DNA of 11,964 nt from JAWXCH01 sp034440595 (GTDB lineage: Bacteria; Planctomycetota; Planctomycetia; Pirellulales; JALHPA01). The stretch spans positions 1 through 11,964 of the forward strand of contig JAWXCH010000292.1 of NCBI GenBank assembly GCA_034440595.1. Reading direction: 5' to 3'. How positions within the stretch are numbered: the first letter of the stretch is position 1; every line of letters begins with the position of its first letter. Both the position numbers and the translations under genes were made by a program. This document shows, one piece after another, positions 1-6,773 of the stretch. Under the pieces are notes generated by a model. It was given only the letters and a program-made list of their open reading frames with translations. It ran no database searches and was not told where the DNA came from.

Positions 1-911
1 CGGTAGATCCACAAAACGCCCAAAGTGGCGAGCAGGGGCACCTGCACGCAGAACATCGTTTGCATCAGAGTCAACTCCGTGGCGTTGGCCGCGGCCAACA
101 CCACAATCTGCGCCAGACCAACCGGAATCCACCAACGCAGACAGACCGGGCTGTTCTCCAGCATTGCCCAGATCGCCACTGTCGGCACAATGTCGACCGC
201 CAGTGCAGCGAAAGCTATGGCCATAAGCAGCACGTAGAGCGGCGGCCGAACCGATAGAAACGTCGGATCGATCTGCAGCTTCCAATAAATCAGGCCAAAC
301 AGTATTGCGCCGTTGGCGGCCCAGCCAAGGATTTTCCAGACCCATGTTCGATACGCTGATGAGGTGGGCGATTCGACGCGGGTGACTTCAGTGGAAGCGG
401 CTTCCAGTTGGAGCGGCAACGGTACAATGTCGGTCGGGGAAGTCCTCTGTAAACGCAGGCCGATAGCCTTTAGCAGAGAAATGGGCAATGCCGTCACACA
501 GACTACGAGAGCCAAGGTGCTGACGTGTGATAACGTCGCGGATTGGGCGACTTTGTTTCCGGCAACCAGAACGGGTGACGCAGCAACCGCGATAAACACC
601 AGTGTCGCAATCAGTCGCACCGGGCCGGGCGCATTGCCGATCCCTAACCAGATCAGCCCGAGCAAGTACTGGAATAACGCCAGCGCAATCAGGACTGGAA
701 CCAGGCCTTGGTATCCGTTTCTCTCGACCCACAGAACCACTCTCCAATCGACCACCAGCAGCACAACGATCAGTAGCAATGTAAAGCTATTGATTCGACG
801 CCAGAACGGAGGCGTGTCGTATGGCGAGAGTGAGAACGGCACCGCGTGCTGAACTGCCGCGTCGCTGTCGGGCAATAGCTCCCGCGCGCGATGCTCATTG
901 TCTGGTTGCAT
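1..911 (-). CDS. Tandem-array membrane protein, copy 5 (C-terminus cut by window edge)
   Basis: This is an uncharacterised multi-pass membrane protein, last of five related genes read leftwards. It starts at the ATG at 911-909 (MQPDNEHRAR) and stays open to the edge, giving 303 visible residues that end in VLWIY. In the sister proteins the same place is followed by R-x2-GYRLVR and a short tail, so only about 20-30 residues should be missing. Hydrophobic segments lie at about 42-61, 70-90, 97-116, 130-150, 192-210, 226-250, 260-276 and 287-303. The family motif after the second helix (WLGIGNAPGPVRL, 88-100) and the mid-protein GLRL (151-154) are present. The QFTLR motif that opens the second half in three sisters is absent. 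An AGGAGG SD at 918-923, six bases from the ATG, lies inside the preceding gene and supports both start and coupling. Function unknown; membrane location is inferred from hydrophobicity. Confidence 0.85.
   Translation of the reverse strand, partial: MQPDNEHRARELLPDSDAAVQHAVPFSLSPYDTPPFWRRINSFTLLLIVVLLVVDWRVVLWVERNGYQGLVPVLIALALFQYLLGLIWLGIGNAPGPVRLIATLVFIAVAASPVLVAGNKVAQSATLSHVSTLALVVCVTALPISLLKAIGLRLQRTSPTDIVPLPLQLEAASTEVTRVESPTSSAYRTWVWKILGWAANGAILFGLIYWKLQIDPTFLSVRPPLYVLLMAIAFAALAVDIVPTVAIWAMLENSPVCLRWWIPVGLAQIVVLAAANATELTLMQTMFCVQVPLLATLGVLWIY
895..911 (-). other. 17-nt dual-coding overlap, copy 4 / copy 5
   Basis: ATGCAACCAGACAATGA encodes the start of copy 5 (MQPDNE) and, shifted by one base, the end of copy 4 (HATRQ-stop). 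The sequence has diverged from the other junctions, but length and frame relation are the same. SD AGGAGG lies at 918-923. Confidence 0.88.
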
Positions 912-1860
912 GCTCTGCCTCCTGTATCCTGCCATTCACAACCCGCACCCAACGATAGCCAAACGATCGATATATGTAGAAAACCAGTAGCACCGCCCCG
1001 AAAGTTGGTATCAGAACGAAGAAGAACGGAATAACCATCAAGAGACCGAAACCCAGTAGCCAGGACCAACTGGCCGCATCTTTGTTCTGGTTAAACACTC
1101 CCCAGACCATCGTCCATAGAATCAGCCCCAGCAACAGACTCACCATTGCTGTGATTTCAAAAGGCCCAACGAGTTTGTCTCGAGATCCATCTTCTTCGAC
1201 AATCAGTCGCAACAATGCCGCTACCATGCCCGCCGTGGTGATCCAGCTAAAGAGTCGCCAGAGCGTAAATTGTGCTGCTGGCGACTTGATTGGGTGACGG
1301 TCGACAATCGAATCGGCTCGCGCGCTGCTCTCCTTTATCGCTGCAGGCGCTGCACCAAACGCCTCGTCAGTGCCTTGCCATGAATCGTCTTTTTGTAAAC
1401 GCAGCAATCGATAGCCAAATAGCTTGCAAAATCCCATCGGTAACGCAGCAACAGCGACACAGACCACCAATGCGGCGGTTCTGGCGGGCCACTCCGCCAG
1501 GTTCGATTCTTCCTGAGCAAAGCTGGCCGAGACTATTGTTGCGGCAATATACAGACTGACTCCGGCAACCCGCGCCGGGAGTGGCCAATTCCCCATCGCC
1601 AGCCACGTTGCCGCCAAGGCAAGCTGTCCCAGCATCACCCCGTAATACACGAAATCGTCGCCGAAACCTCGATTGGATTCATCAAGTGCAGACGAAAGCA
1701 GCCAGTCCAGTATCGTGGTTCCCACAATGAGCAGCGCCGTGAATGCATACTCTTTCCAATCGGCGGTTCGATTGAGCACCATGCGGTTCATAGCGGCACC
1801 GTGCGACGGGCTATCTGAGTCGAGTGTGTTGTCGGTGGTAACTTCATTCGGCTGCGACAT
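895..1860 (-). CDS. Tandem-array membrane protein, copy 4
   Basis: A 321-residue predicted multi-pass membrane protein of unknown function. The N-terminus (MSQPNEVTTD) is polar and cytoplasmic-looking. Hydrophobic segments follow at about 37-56, 71-90, 97-113 and 127-147, closing with GYRLLRL (149-155). A polar linker (156-196) leads to AQFTLWRLFSW (196-206) and four more segments (203-221, 233-253, 265-283, 285-297), closing with GYRWVRV (301-307). The two closings are alike, which suggests an internal duplication. The start at 1860 is fixed by an upstream GGAGGGG at 1868-1874 and by the shared MSQPNE beginning. Its last 17 bases overlap the next gene, and its first 17 overlap the end of the previous one. 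It most resembles the other array members; I recognise no enzyme motif. Confidence 0.9.
   Translation of the reverse strand: MSQPNEVTTDNTLDSDSPSHGAAMNRMVLNRTADWKEYAFTALLIVGTTILDWLLSSALDESNRGFGDDFVYYGVMLGQLALAATWLAMGNWPLPARVAGVSLYIAATIVSASFAQEESNLAEWPARTAALVVCVAVAALPMGFCKLFGYRLLRLQKDDSWQGTDEAFGAAPAAIKESSARADSIVDRHPIKSPAAQFTLWRLFSWITTAGMVAALLRLIVEEDGSRDKLVGPFEITAMVSLLLGLILWTMVWGVFNQNKDAASWSWLLGFGLLMVIPFFFVLIPTFGAVLLVFYIYRSFGYRWVRVVNGRIQEAEHATRQ
1844..1860 (-). other. 17-nt dual-coding overlap, copy 3 / copy 4
   Basis: The same 17 bases as at 2898-2914: the start of copy 4 (MSQPNE) overlapping the end of copy 3 (HVAAE-stop). SD GGAGGGG lies at 1868-1874 inside copy 3. Confidence 0.9.
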
Positions 1861-2914
1861 GTGCTTGCCCCTCCGTTATTAGCGATTCTTGCCGAATGCG
1901 AATCAGTCGATAACCCGCATAGCGATAGAAACACAGCACCAGCATCGTCACGATCAACGGGCCTTGTACCACGGCCGTTGCCATAGCCAGTCCCTCGGTG
2001 ATTTTGAACCGAAACAGCAGCAAGACCACGAACAGTTGCATCGCCCCCATCGGTGCTAGCCAGCGCTTTGCACGATCGCCCGGTCCAAAGATCGCCCAGA
2101 CGGTCATATACGATATTAGACCATATCCCAGGCAGCCGACGAGCAGCATTTCGGTCTGCGAGAAGATGCGAAAATCCGCATTGTGGATTCGCGGCTGTGC
2201 ATAGTAAACCAGTCCTAATGATAGGATCGTCGTGAATGCCGGATCCCAACTCCGCCAATACTTCATCAGCGATTTGAACCATCCACGGCGCTTCGCAAGT
2301 GCGGCACCGCCGTCGCTAGCCGGTGCAGTGGAGTCGCCCACGGGCAACGGCATGCGAACGAACCGCCAGCCGGCAAAGCTCATCCCCGAAAGTGGCAGCG
2401 CCAGGAACCCGATCAGCATCACAGTCGCTACCAATGACTCAACACTGTCGCGCCAGATCATACTTGGTTGCTGCAGATAGCGTGGCTGCTGTAAGTCCTG
2501 TGGCTGCTGTAGATATTGTGCGGCCATGCCCAGCGCACCAACAGCGAACAAGGTGAGTATCCTGAGCGAGAAAGGCCAGCTACTGAGTGCCAGCCAGATA
2601 ATAGTCAACTGCAATAAAGCCAGCGAGATCGTCAATAGAACGTAAGTCTCGGCAATGTAATCGCGATCCATCATGCCCCAGGCGATGGATGCTAAATACC
2701 CCAATACCAGCAGCGTCGTAAACCACCACGTGGCAGGCGGCCGGGGCCCGCGAGGCGTATCATCGGGATACCGCACCAAATCCGCCGGGCGAGCGTTGCG
2801 TTGTTCGTGCTTCAAAGGAGCCACCCACTGAGCCGCTTCGCCGGATGGTGAAGTGGCCGAGCCGTCGACAGGTGGGTTCGTCGGTTCGTCTGTGCGTTCA
2901 TTCGGCTGCGACAT
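1844..2914 (-). CDS. Tandem-array membrane protein, copy 3
   Basis: A 356-residue predicted membrane protein of the same family. The frame is open further upstream to 3085, but those 57 codons would run deep inside the preceding gene. The ATG at 2914-2912 gives MSQPNERTDE, matching its sister, with AGAGGG at 2920-2925, five bases away, so I take that start. A long polar N-terminus (1-60) precedes helices at about 62-80, 89-110, 116-132 and 158-178, ending in GWRFVRM (182-188). The second half has helices at about 222-239, 254-276, 285-302 and 308-329 and ends in GYRLIRI (334-340), then HVAAE-stop. Between helices 3 and 4 sits a six-residue repeat, three copies of [YD]LQQP[QRS] (134-151). The QFTLR motif of copies 1, 2 and 4 is missing. 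It is one of the more divergent copies; function unknown. Confidence 0.88.
   Translation of the reverse strand: MSQPNERTDEPTNPPVDGSATSPSGEAAQWVAPLKHEQRNARPADLVRYPDDTPRGPRPPATWWFTTLLVLGYLASIAWGMMDRDYIAETYVLLTISLALLQLTIIWLALSSWPFSLRILTLFAVGALGMAAQYLQQPQDLQQPRYLQQPSMIWRDSVESLVATVMLIGFLALPLSGMSFAGWRFVRMPLPVGDSTAPASDGGAALAKRRGWFKSLMKYWRSWDPAFTTILSLGLVYYAQPRIHNADFRIFSQTEMLLVGCLGYGLISYMTVWAIFGPGDRAKRWLAPMGAMQLFVVLLLFRFKITEGLAMATAVVQGPLIVTMLVLCFYRYAGYRLIRIRQESLITEGQAHVAAE
2462..2515 (-). repeat. 18-bp tandem repeat, three units, inside copy 3
   Basis: Three 18-base units at 2515-2498, 2497-2480 and 2479-2462 encode YLQQPQ, DLQQPR and YLQQPS. Each holds CAGCAGCC or a close variant. They keep the reading frame and insert a Gln/Pro-rich stretch between the third and fourth membrane segments, where the sisters have no such run. 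Unit number could vary by slippage. Confidence 0.85.
2898..2914 (-). other. 17-nt dual-coding overlap, copy 2 / copy 3
   Basis: ATGTCGCAGCCGAATGA encodes the beginning of copy 3 (MSQPNE) and, shifted by one base, the end of copy 2 (HVAAE-stop). The SD AGAGGG at 2920-2925 is inside copy 2. The 17 bases are identical to those at 1844-1860. Confidence 0.9.
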
Positions 2915-3926
2915 GCGTGCCCTCTGGTAATTGGTTGACGTTTGCCAATTCGCTATTGCTGCTGACGGCATTCTTCCTCGTAACCCGCACCAGTCGATAC
3001 CCCGCTTGGCGGAAGATGTTGAGGATGAGAAGGAGTTGGATGGTGGCGAGCGTACAGACGAAGCTGATCGCATAGGCCTCTTCATCCCAGCTATCGTTCA
3101 TGGCAAATAGCCCGAGTGTTGTAGCCACGGCAAGCAAGAGCGGCACGATCCAGGACCACCATGCGCGTCCCTGCCTGAAGATTGCCCAGATCGAGCTGAC
3201 ATTGACACTCAGCAAGGCAAGCCAGATGGCCCCATAGAATTGCCAGTTGACTTCGACGTAGTCCGGAAACGATTTCAGTTGCTCGTTTGATCGCGCAATC
3301 GCTGCAAGTATGGCAACAATGATTGTCCAGCACAGCAGCGTGCGTAGCGTGAATTGATTACCACCAGAAGACGTGCCTACGTTTCCGTACAGCAACCTTC
3401 GCTTCCAATTGTCAGCCGTCGAGTTGCCAAAGTCGGCAACTCTGCTCGTATTGTTCAACCGTAGTCCTGCTAGCCGCGGCAGGCCAACCGGGAATGCGCA
3501 AACGCAAGTAAGCACTAGCAAACTTCCCACGATATCGAATATCGACGTTAGCAAACTGAAATCGAAAGCATCATCACCGAGCAATGTCTGAATGACATTC
3601 GGTGAAGCGGCAACACAGAGAAACAAGACAAGCGACGTCAATTTCGCTGGCAGTGTCCAGTTTGCCAGAACTATCCACGCCACGCCCAAAGATACTACGA
3701 ATGCTGCGAATACGTATAACGTTAACTGGTCAAGAAAAATTAGTAGAGAGAATGTTGAGACAACTCCCATTGCGATCGCCGGTATAACCGCCCACAGCAT
3801 CCCCCGAATCCGCCCCTGCGCCGCGCGCAACTCCGCAAGCGGAACCATCGCTTCATTGCTAAGCGGAGCAGTTGCCACGGGGGGCATTTCCTTGTGCTCC
3901 ACGCTCGCCTCATCCACCTGCGACAT
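2898..3926 (-). CDS. Tandem-array membrane protein, copy 2
   Basis: A 342-residue predicted eight-helix membrane protein, the clearest representative of the array. A polar N-terminus (MSQVDEASVE, to about 42) includes LAELRAAQGRI (30-40), which matches LAEL in copy 1. Helices lie at about 44-65, 68-89, 95-116 and 129-150, with WIVLANWTLPAKL at 84-96 and GLRL at 154-157. A polar linker (158-189) leads to NQFTLRTLLCW (190-200), a motif common in planctomycete membrane proteins. Helices 194-211, 228-249, 257-275 and 285-305 follow, then RQAGYRLVRVTRK (306-318) and a polar tail ending HVAAE. The start is supported by a full AGGAGG at 3933-3938, six bases from the ATG. Copy 1 is its nearest sister: both share RSNE-x-L, a WSW-[IL]-VPLLL stretch and FRQ-x-GYRLVRVTRK. 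Function unknown. Confidence 0.92.
   Translation of the reverse strand: MSQVDEASVEHKEMPPVATAPLSNEAMVPLAELRAAQGRIRGMLWAVIPAIAMGVVSTFSLLIFLDQLTLYVFAAFVVSLGVAWIVLANWTLPAKLTSLVLFLCVAASPNVIQTLLGDDAFDFSLLTSIFDIVGSLLVLTCVCAFPVGLPRLAGLRLNNTSRVADFGNSTADNWKRRLLYGNVGTSSGGNQFTLRTLLCWTIIVAILAAIARSNEQLKSFPDYVEVNWQFYGAIWLALLSVNVSSIWAIFRQGRAWWSWIVPLLLAVATTLGLFAMNDSWDEEAYAISFVCTLATIQLLLILNIFRQAGYRLVRVTRKNAVSSNSELANVNQLPEGTHVAAE
3910..3926 (-). other. 17-nt dual-coding overlap, copy 1 / copy 2
   Basis: ATGTCGCAGGTGGATGA is read as the start of copy 2 (MSQVDE) and, shifted by one base, as the end of copy 1 (HVAGG-stop). The SD for copy 2 (AGGAGG at 3933-3938) lies within copy 1, so ribosomes ending copy 1 can restart on copy 2. 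Confidence 0.9.
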
Positions 3927-4974
3927 GTTCCACCTCCTGTGAATTGACTATTGCTGACGGTGCAATGTCTTTCTTCCGCGTGACCCGCACCAACCGATAG
4001 CCGAGTTGCCGGAATACATTGAAAATCAACAGCAATCCCACCATCGCGATTGGCATGCACACCATGATCAACATGTACATTCCGTCAATCACTTGTGTGC
4101 TATAAGAAAGGCATCCCCAAGCGAAGGCCGTGACAAGCAATAACGGCACCAGCCAACTCCAATAGGCCGGTCCCGTACGAAAGACGGCCCAGATGGCGGC
4201 GGCCAGCGAGACCTCAAAGCCAGTAAAAATAAGCCCATAAAAGATCCAGTCCTCCATGATCGCATCCCACGACATGTTCAAGAGCTCGTTGGATCGGCAA
4301 AGTGCCATGACAATTCCGGCCAGAACGGTCCAGGTGAAAATACTGCGCAAAGTCAATTGATTTTCTGTCGAGTCGCCATCGGCGCTACCGTATAAAAATT
4401 TCCCCAGCAGCCCGCGGGTTGTCTTGGTTGAGGTGTCACTGAGATTTTTTAATCGGAATCCGAGCAATCGCACGATGGCGAGTGGAACCGCGAGGATGCT
4501 TGCAAACACCATCGCTACGCCGAGCGGCGCAAGGACTCCTTGCTCATAAAATTCAAGATACGATAGGAATGCTCCGGTCGGCAGTGTTACCGCACCGAAG
4601 AACAGTAGTGTTGCCAGATAGCGAACTGGACCTGCCCAGTTTCCGGCCACCAACCAAAAAACAACCATCATGTACAACAACGCGAGCGTTGCGAACATAG
4701 CGCCGATGCCTCCCAGCCCGGACATTAGCGGCGGTGCCAGCACTCCGAATACCACCGCCACCGCGACATAGCTGCGTTGCACGGCGGCCATTTGTGCCCT
4801 GGCTTTGCACAGTTCGGCAAGCGCGTCAGCCGGCGAGATCGAATCGTGCGGAACGTTTTGGGACCAGTCTTCCCTTGCATTGTCTGGTATAGCTCCCGGC
4901 GCAGCTCTGTCTTCAGCAATTTCACGGAATGGATTTTCCGGCTGATTTGTTGCATTGGTCGTAGAATTCGACAA
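3910..4974 (-). CDS. Tandem-array membrane protein, copy 1 (operon head)
   Basis: A 354-residue predicted multi-pass membrane protein, first of the five-gene run. I chose the TTG at 4974-4972: AGGGGG (4982-4987) sits seven bases upstream and the product begins MSNS, like the MSQ start of its sisters. A GTG at 5022 would add 16 residues and cannot be excluded. A polar N-terminus (1-64) with LAELCKARAQ precedes helices at about 66-88, 91-110, 115-137 and 147-170, then LGFRL (171-175). After a linker come NQLTLRSIFTW (205-215) and helices at about 212-226, 241-263, 273-290 and 299-320, closing with FRQLGYRLVRVTRKK (321-335). The tail ends HVAGG-stop within the start of copy 2. As operon head it should carry the promoter in 4975-5349. 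Function unknown. Confidence 0.88.
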   Translation of the reverse strand: MSNSTTNATNQPENPFREIAEDRAAPGAIPDNAREDWSQNVPHDSISPADALAELCKARAQMAAVQRSYVAVAVVFGVLAPPLMSGLGGIGAMFATLALLYMMVVFWLVAGNWAGPVRYLATLLFFGAVTLPTGAFLSYLEFYEQGVLAPLGVAMVFASILAVPLAIVRLLGFRLKNLSDTSTKTTRGLLGKFLYGSADGDSTENQLTLRSIFTWTVLAGIVMALCRSNELLNMSWDAIMEDWIFYGLIFTGFEVSLAAAIWAVFRTGPAYWSWLVPLLLVTAFAWGCLSYSTQVIDGMYMLIMVCMPIAMVGLLLIFNVFRQLGYRLVRVTRKKDIAPSAIVNSQEVEHVAGG

Positions 4975-5349
4975 CAGAACGCCCCCTAATTTGCAGTGTG
5001 AATTGAAGGTAATGGATGCCACGAAACGGACCAGCGATTGGTCGGGCCAATGCTCCCGTCTCGTTGTCGTCGATTGTAAAGGATTCGCCGCAAACCCGCA
5101 CCGATTGTCGACAAAATTTGCCAGCGGGCCGGTTTCTCGATAAACTCAATAGTATTGACGGGCCGCGAAAAACAACATCATTCCCGCCCGGTGTACTGTT
5201 ACAACTGTAGATTCGCGTGCGCGGTATCAGCCAGAGGGCGCTAGCCCCTGGTTGTTTTCCGAACGAACCGGACGCTAGCGCGTTGCGGCTGATTTGAAAT
5301 CTTGCTGTAGTGCTGCATCAACGTCGGTCAACCTTTACCCATTCCAAGC
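4975..5349. other. Divergent intergenic region (array operon / amidohydrolase)
   Basis: A 375-base spacer between two genes transcribed away from each other, so it must hold promoters for both. I see no convincing -35/-10 pair for either direction. It contains the SD of copy 1 (AGGGGG at 4982-4987) and the inverted repeat at 5226-5293. Short open frames here have no SD and no recognisable product, so I treat the rest as non-coding. Confidence 0.6.
5226..5293. repeat. GCTAGCG-type inverted repeat (REP-like), copy 1
   Basis: Two 28-base arms, 5226-5253 and 5266-5293, are inverted relative to each other and match at 21 of 28 positions. They share ATCAGCC at the outer edge, GCGCTAGC in the middle and GGTT at the inner edge. 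The 12-base spacer (5254-5265) would form the loop. Each arm recurs near 10614-10691 with a single mismatch, so this is a dispersed element. It ends 56 bases before the amidohydrolase ATG and could fold in its 5' leader. No transposase is nearby; any mobilising enzyme would act in trans (inference). Confidence 0.8.
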
Positions 5350-6285
5350 ATGAAACTTCTCGCGTCCTATAGATCTCTTGCTGCCGCGTTGATTCTGCTT
5401 TCAGTGGCCATCGCACCGGCGCTGCTGACACCAGCAACTGCCAATGAGCCAGCCAAAGCCAATAGCAAGCCGAGCAAGCTCAAGAACCGCAAACCCGATC
5501 AGCCGCTGATTGTGGCTGCCGTCTCATGCCGGTCCACGATCCGCGAGGTGAACGAGAATCTGGACCGCATCGAACACTGGGCACGCGAAGCGGCCAAACA
5601 GAACGCCGACATCGCGCTGTTTCCCGAGAGCGGCATCACCGCCTGGTGGCAGAGTCGCGAGAATCGCAAATATGCACAGCCCGTTGATGGCCCGGCGATC
5701 AAGCGAATTGCCAAACTGGCCAAAGAGCTGGACATGATCCTGGCCGTTGGCCTGACCGAACTAGATGGGAAGAGTGCCTACATCACGCATGTCATCGTCG
5801 GGCCCGAAGGTGTCATCGGCACACATCGCAAAAGCTCCCTCGCCGGGGGCAAAGACAACGGCGAATCACGCACTTGGGAACAGGGAAACGACGCAAACGT
5901 GTTCGATTTGCTCGGATACAAGGTCGGCGTGGCGATCTGCTTTGAATCGGTTCACCCCGAGACCTGTGCGAAGCTGAGAGACAAGGGTGCCGAGATCATT
6001 CTGGCCCCGTATGCGAATGGCACCAAGCCATCTGAGATTACCGACGCAGAGCGCAAGGAGCGAAGCTGGGTTTGGAAGCGTGTGGACGAGAACAAGGTCT
6101 GGTACATTGCCTGCGATGGCGCACCCAGAAATGAAAAGGGGGAGCGCTCCGGTGGAGCCGCTTATGTCATCGACCCGACAGGAAAACTAGTCACCATCTC
6201 GCCGAATGAGGGACCCGGTGAGGCGATGGTCGTTGTCAACGTAACGCGGGATTCGATCGTTCCGGCGAGTGGCAAAGCGAAGTGA
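5350..6285 (+). CDS. Exported carbon-nitrogen hydrolase (nitrilase superfamily)
   Basis: A 311-residue nitrilase-superfamily protein, a class that cleaves non-peptide C-N bonds in amides, carbamoyl compounds or nitriles through a Glu-Lys-Cys triad. The triad is visible: E93 in LFPESG, K161 in GTHRKSS and C197 in GVAICFES. Core strands follow the usual order, from LIVAAVSC (53-60) to AAYVIDPTGKLV (270-281). The N-terminus has a basic start, a hydrophobic run (10-26) and ATA just before residue 32, which reads as a signal peptide, so the enzyme probably acts outside the cytoplasm; many relatives lack one. A Lys/Pro-rich linker (33-51) follows. The substrate cannot be told from sequence; an amidase is as likely as a nitrilase. 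No good SD precedes the ATG, but the signal peptide supports this start. It converges on the next gene with a 20-base gap. Confidence 0.9.
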   Translation: MKLLASYRSLAAALILLSVAIAPALLTPATANEPAKANSKPSKLKNRKPDQPLIVAAVSCRSTIREVNENLDRIEHWAREAAKQNADIALFPESGITAWWQSRENRKYAQPVDGPAIKRIAKLAKELDMILAVGLTELDGKSAYITHVIVGPEGVIGTHRKSSLAGGKDNGESRTWEQGNDANVFDLLGYKVGVAICFESVHPETCAKLRDKGAEIILAPYANGTKPSEITDAERKERSWVWKRVDENKVWYIACDGAPRNEKGERSGGAAYVIDPTGKLVTISPNEGPGEAMVVVNVTRDSIVPASGKAK

Positions 6286-6305
6286 GCGTGCAGGAGAAAA
6301 CGTGG

Positions 6306-6773
6306 TTATGCAGCCTCGCTGCTGGCGGGATCGTCGGTCGCTTCTACGGTCGGATTGGCGTCAAACGAGAACTGAAATCCTGCATAGGCCGCGACGGCAT
6401 AAAATAGGATGTCCATCGGCGAAAAAGTAACCTTCATCAGTTCGACGGCTCCCTGCATGGTCATGCCGGACAGAACGTCAAAATATCCCACCTCAATTCC
6501 TTCTGCGACGAGTCCGTCTGTGGCAAATCCAACGGCGGATAGAAAATTCCCCAGAGCACAGCCGAGCAGAGCAAAGGTGCCTCCGATGATTCCAAACAAC
6601 GGAGTTTCACCTTTTCCAAGAACTCGCACCACAACGCCGACCAGCGCCCCGACTCCGATGGCCGCGTAGCCGATCTGGTAGCCAGTCCAGACGGTCATGA
6701 CTGCCCACAAAATTGCGCCGATGAGTGCTGCAATGGCTCCGCCAAAAATTGCTCCGACAAGGCTATTTTTCAT
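6306..6773 (-). CDS. Small four-helix membrane protein, unknown function
   Basis: A 155-residue hydrophobic protein. Membrane segments are likely at about 7-29, 34-52, 58-82 and 120-139. The first half is Gly/Ala-rich with glycine-zipper-like spacing (GAIFGGAIAALIGAILWAV, 7-25; then YQIGYAAIGVGALVGVVVR, 32-50). Residues 83-119 form a more polar loop and the last 16 residues are acidic. The beginning resembles the membrane part of small bacterial proteins that carry a GYQIG-type motif, but I cannot name a family with confidence. There are no catalytic or cofactor motifs. The ATG at 6773-6771 has only a weak GGAA upstream. It faces the amidohydrolase tail to tail, and nothing links their functions. 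Confidence 0.8.
   Translation of the reverse strand: MKNSLVGAIFGGAIAALIGAILWAVMTVWTGYQIGYAAIGVGALVGVVVRVLGKGETPLFGIIGGTFALLGCALGNFLSAVGFATDGLVAEGIEVGYFDVLSGMTMQGAVELMKVTFSPMDILFYAVAAYAGFQFSFDANPTVEATDDPASSEAA

Noticed and set aside
313..852. Plus-strand open frame of 179 codons opposite copy 5
   Set aside because: It lies entirely antisense to the family-conserved membrane gene, has no SD and its product has no recognisable features.
2915..3085. N-terminal extension of array copy 3
   Set aside because: The extension would overlap copy 2 by about 190 bases, whereas the ATG at 2914 has an SD, the MSQPNE start and the same 17-nt overlap as the other junctions.
5141..5190. TTGACG near 5155 as a -35 box for the amidohydrolase
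   Set aside because: No acceptable -10 sequence lies 16-19 bases downstream.
5226..5293. CRISPR-like or terminator interpretation of the inverted repeat
   Set aside because: There is one element only, with inverted rather than direct units, and no T-run follows either arm.
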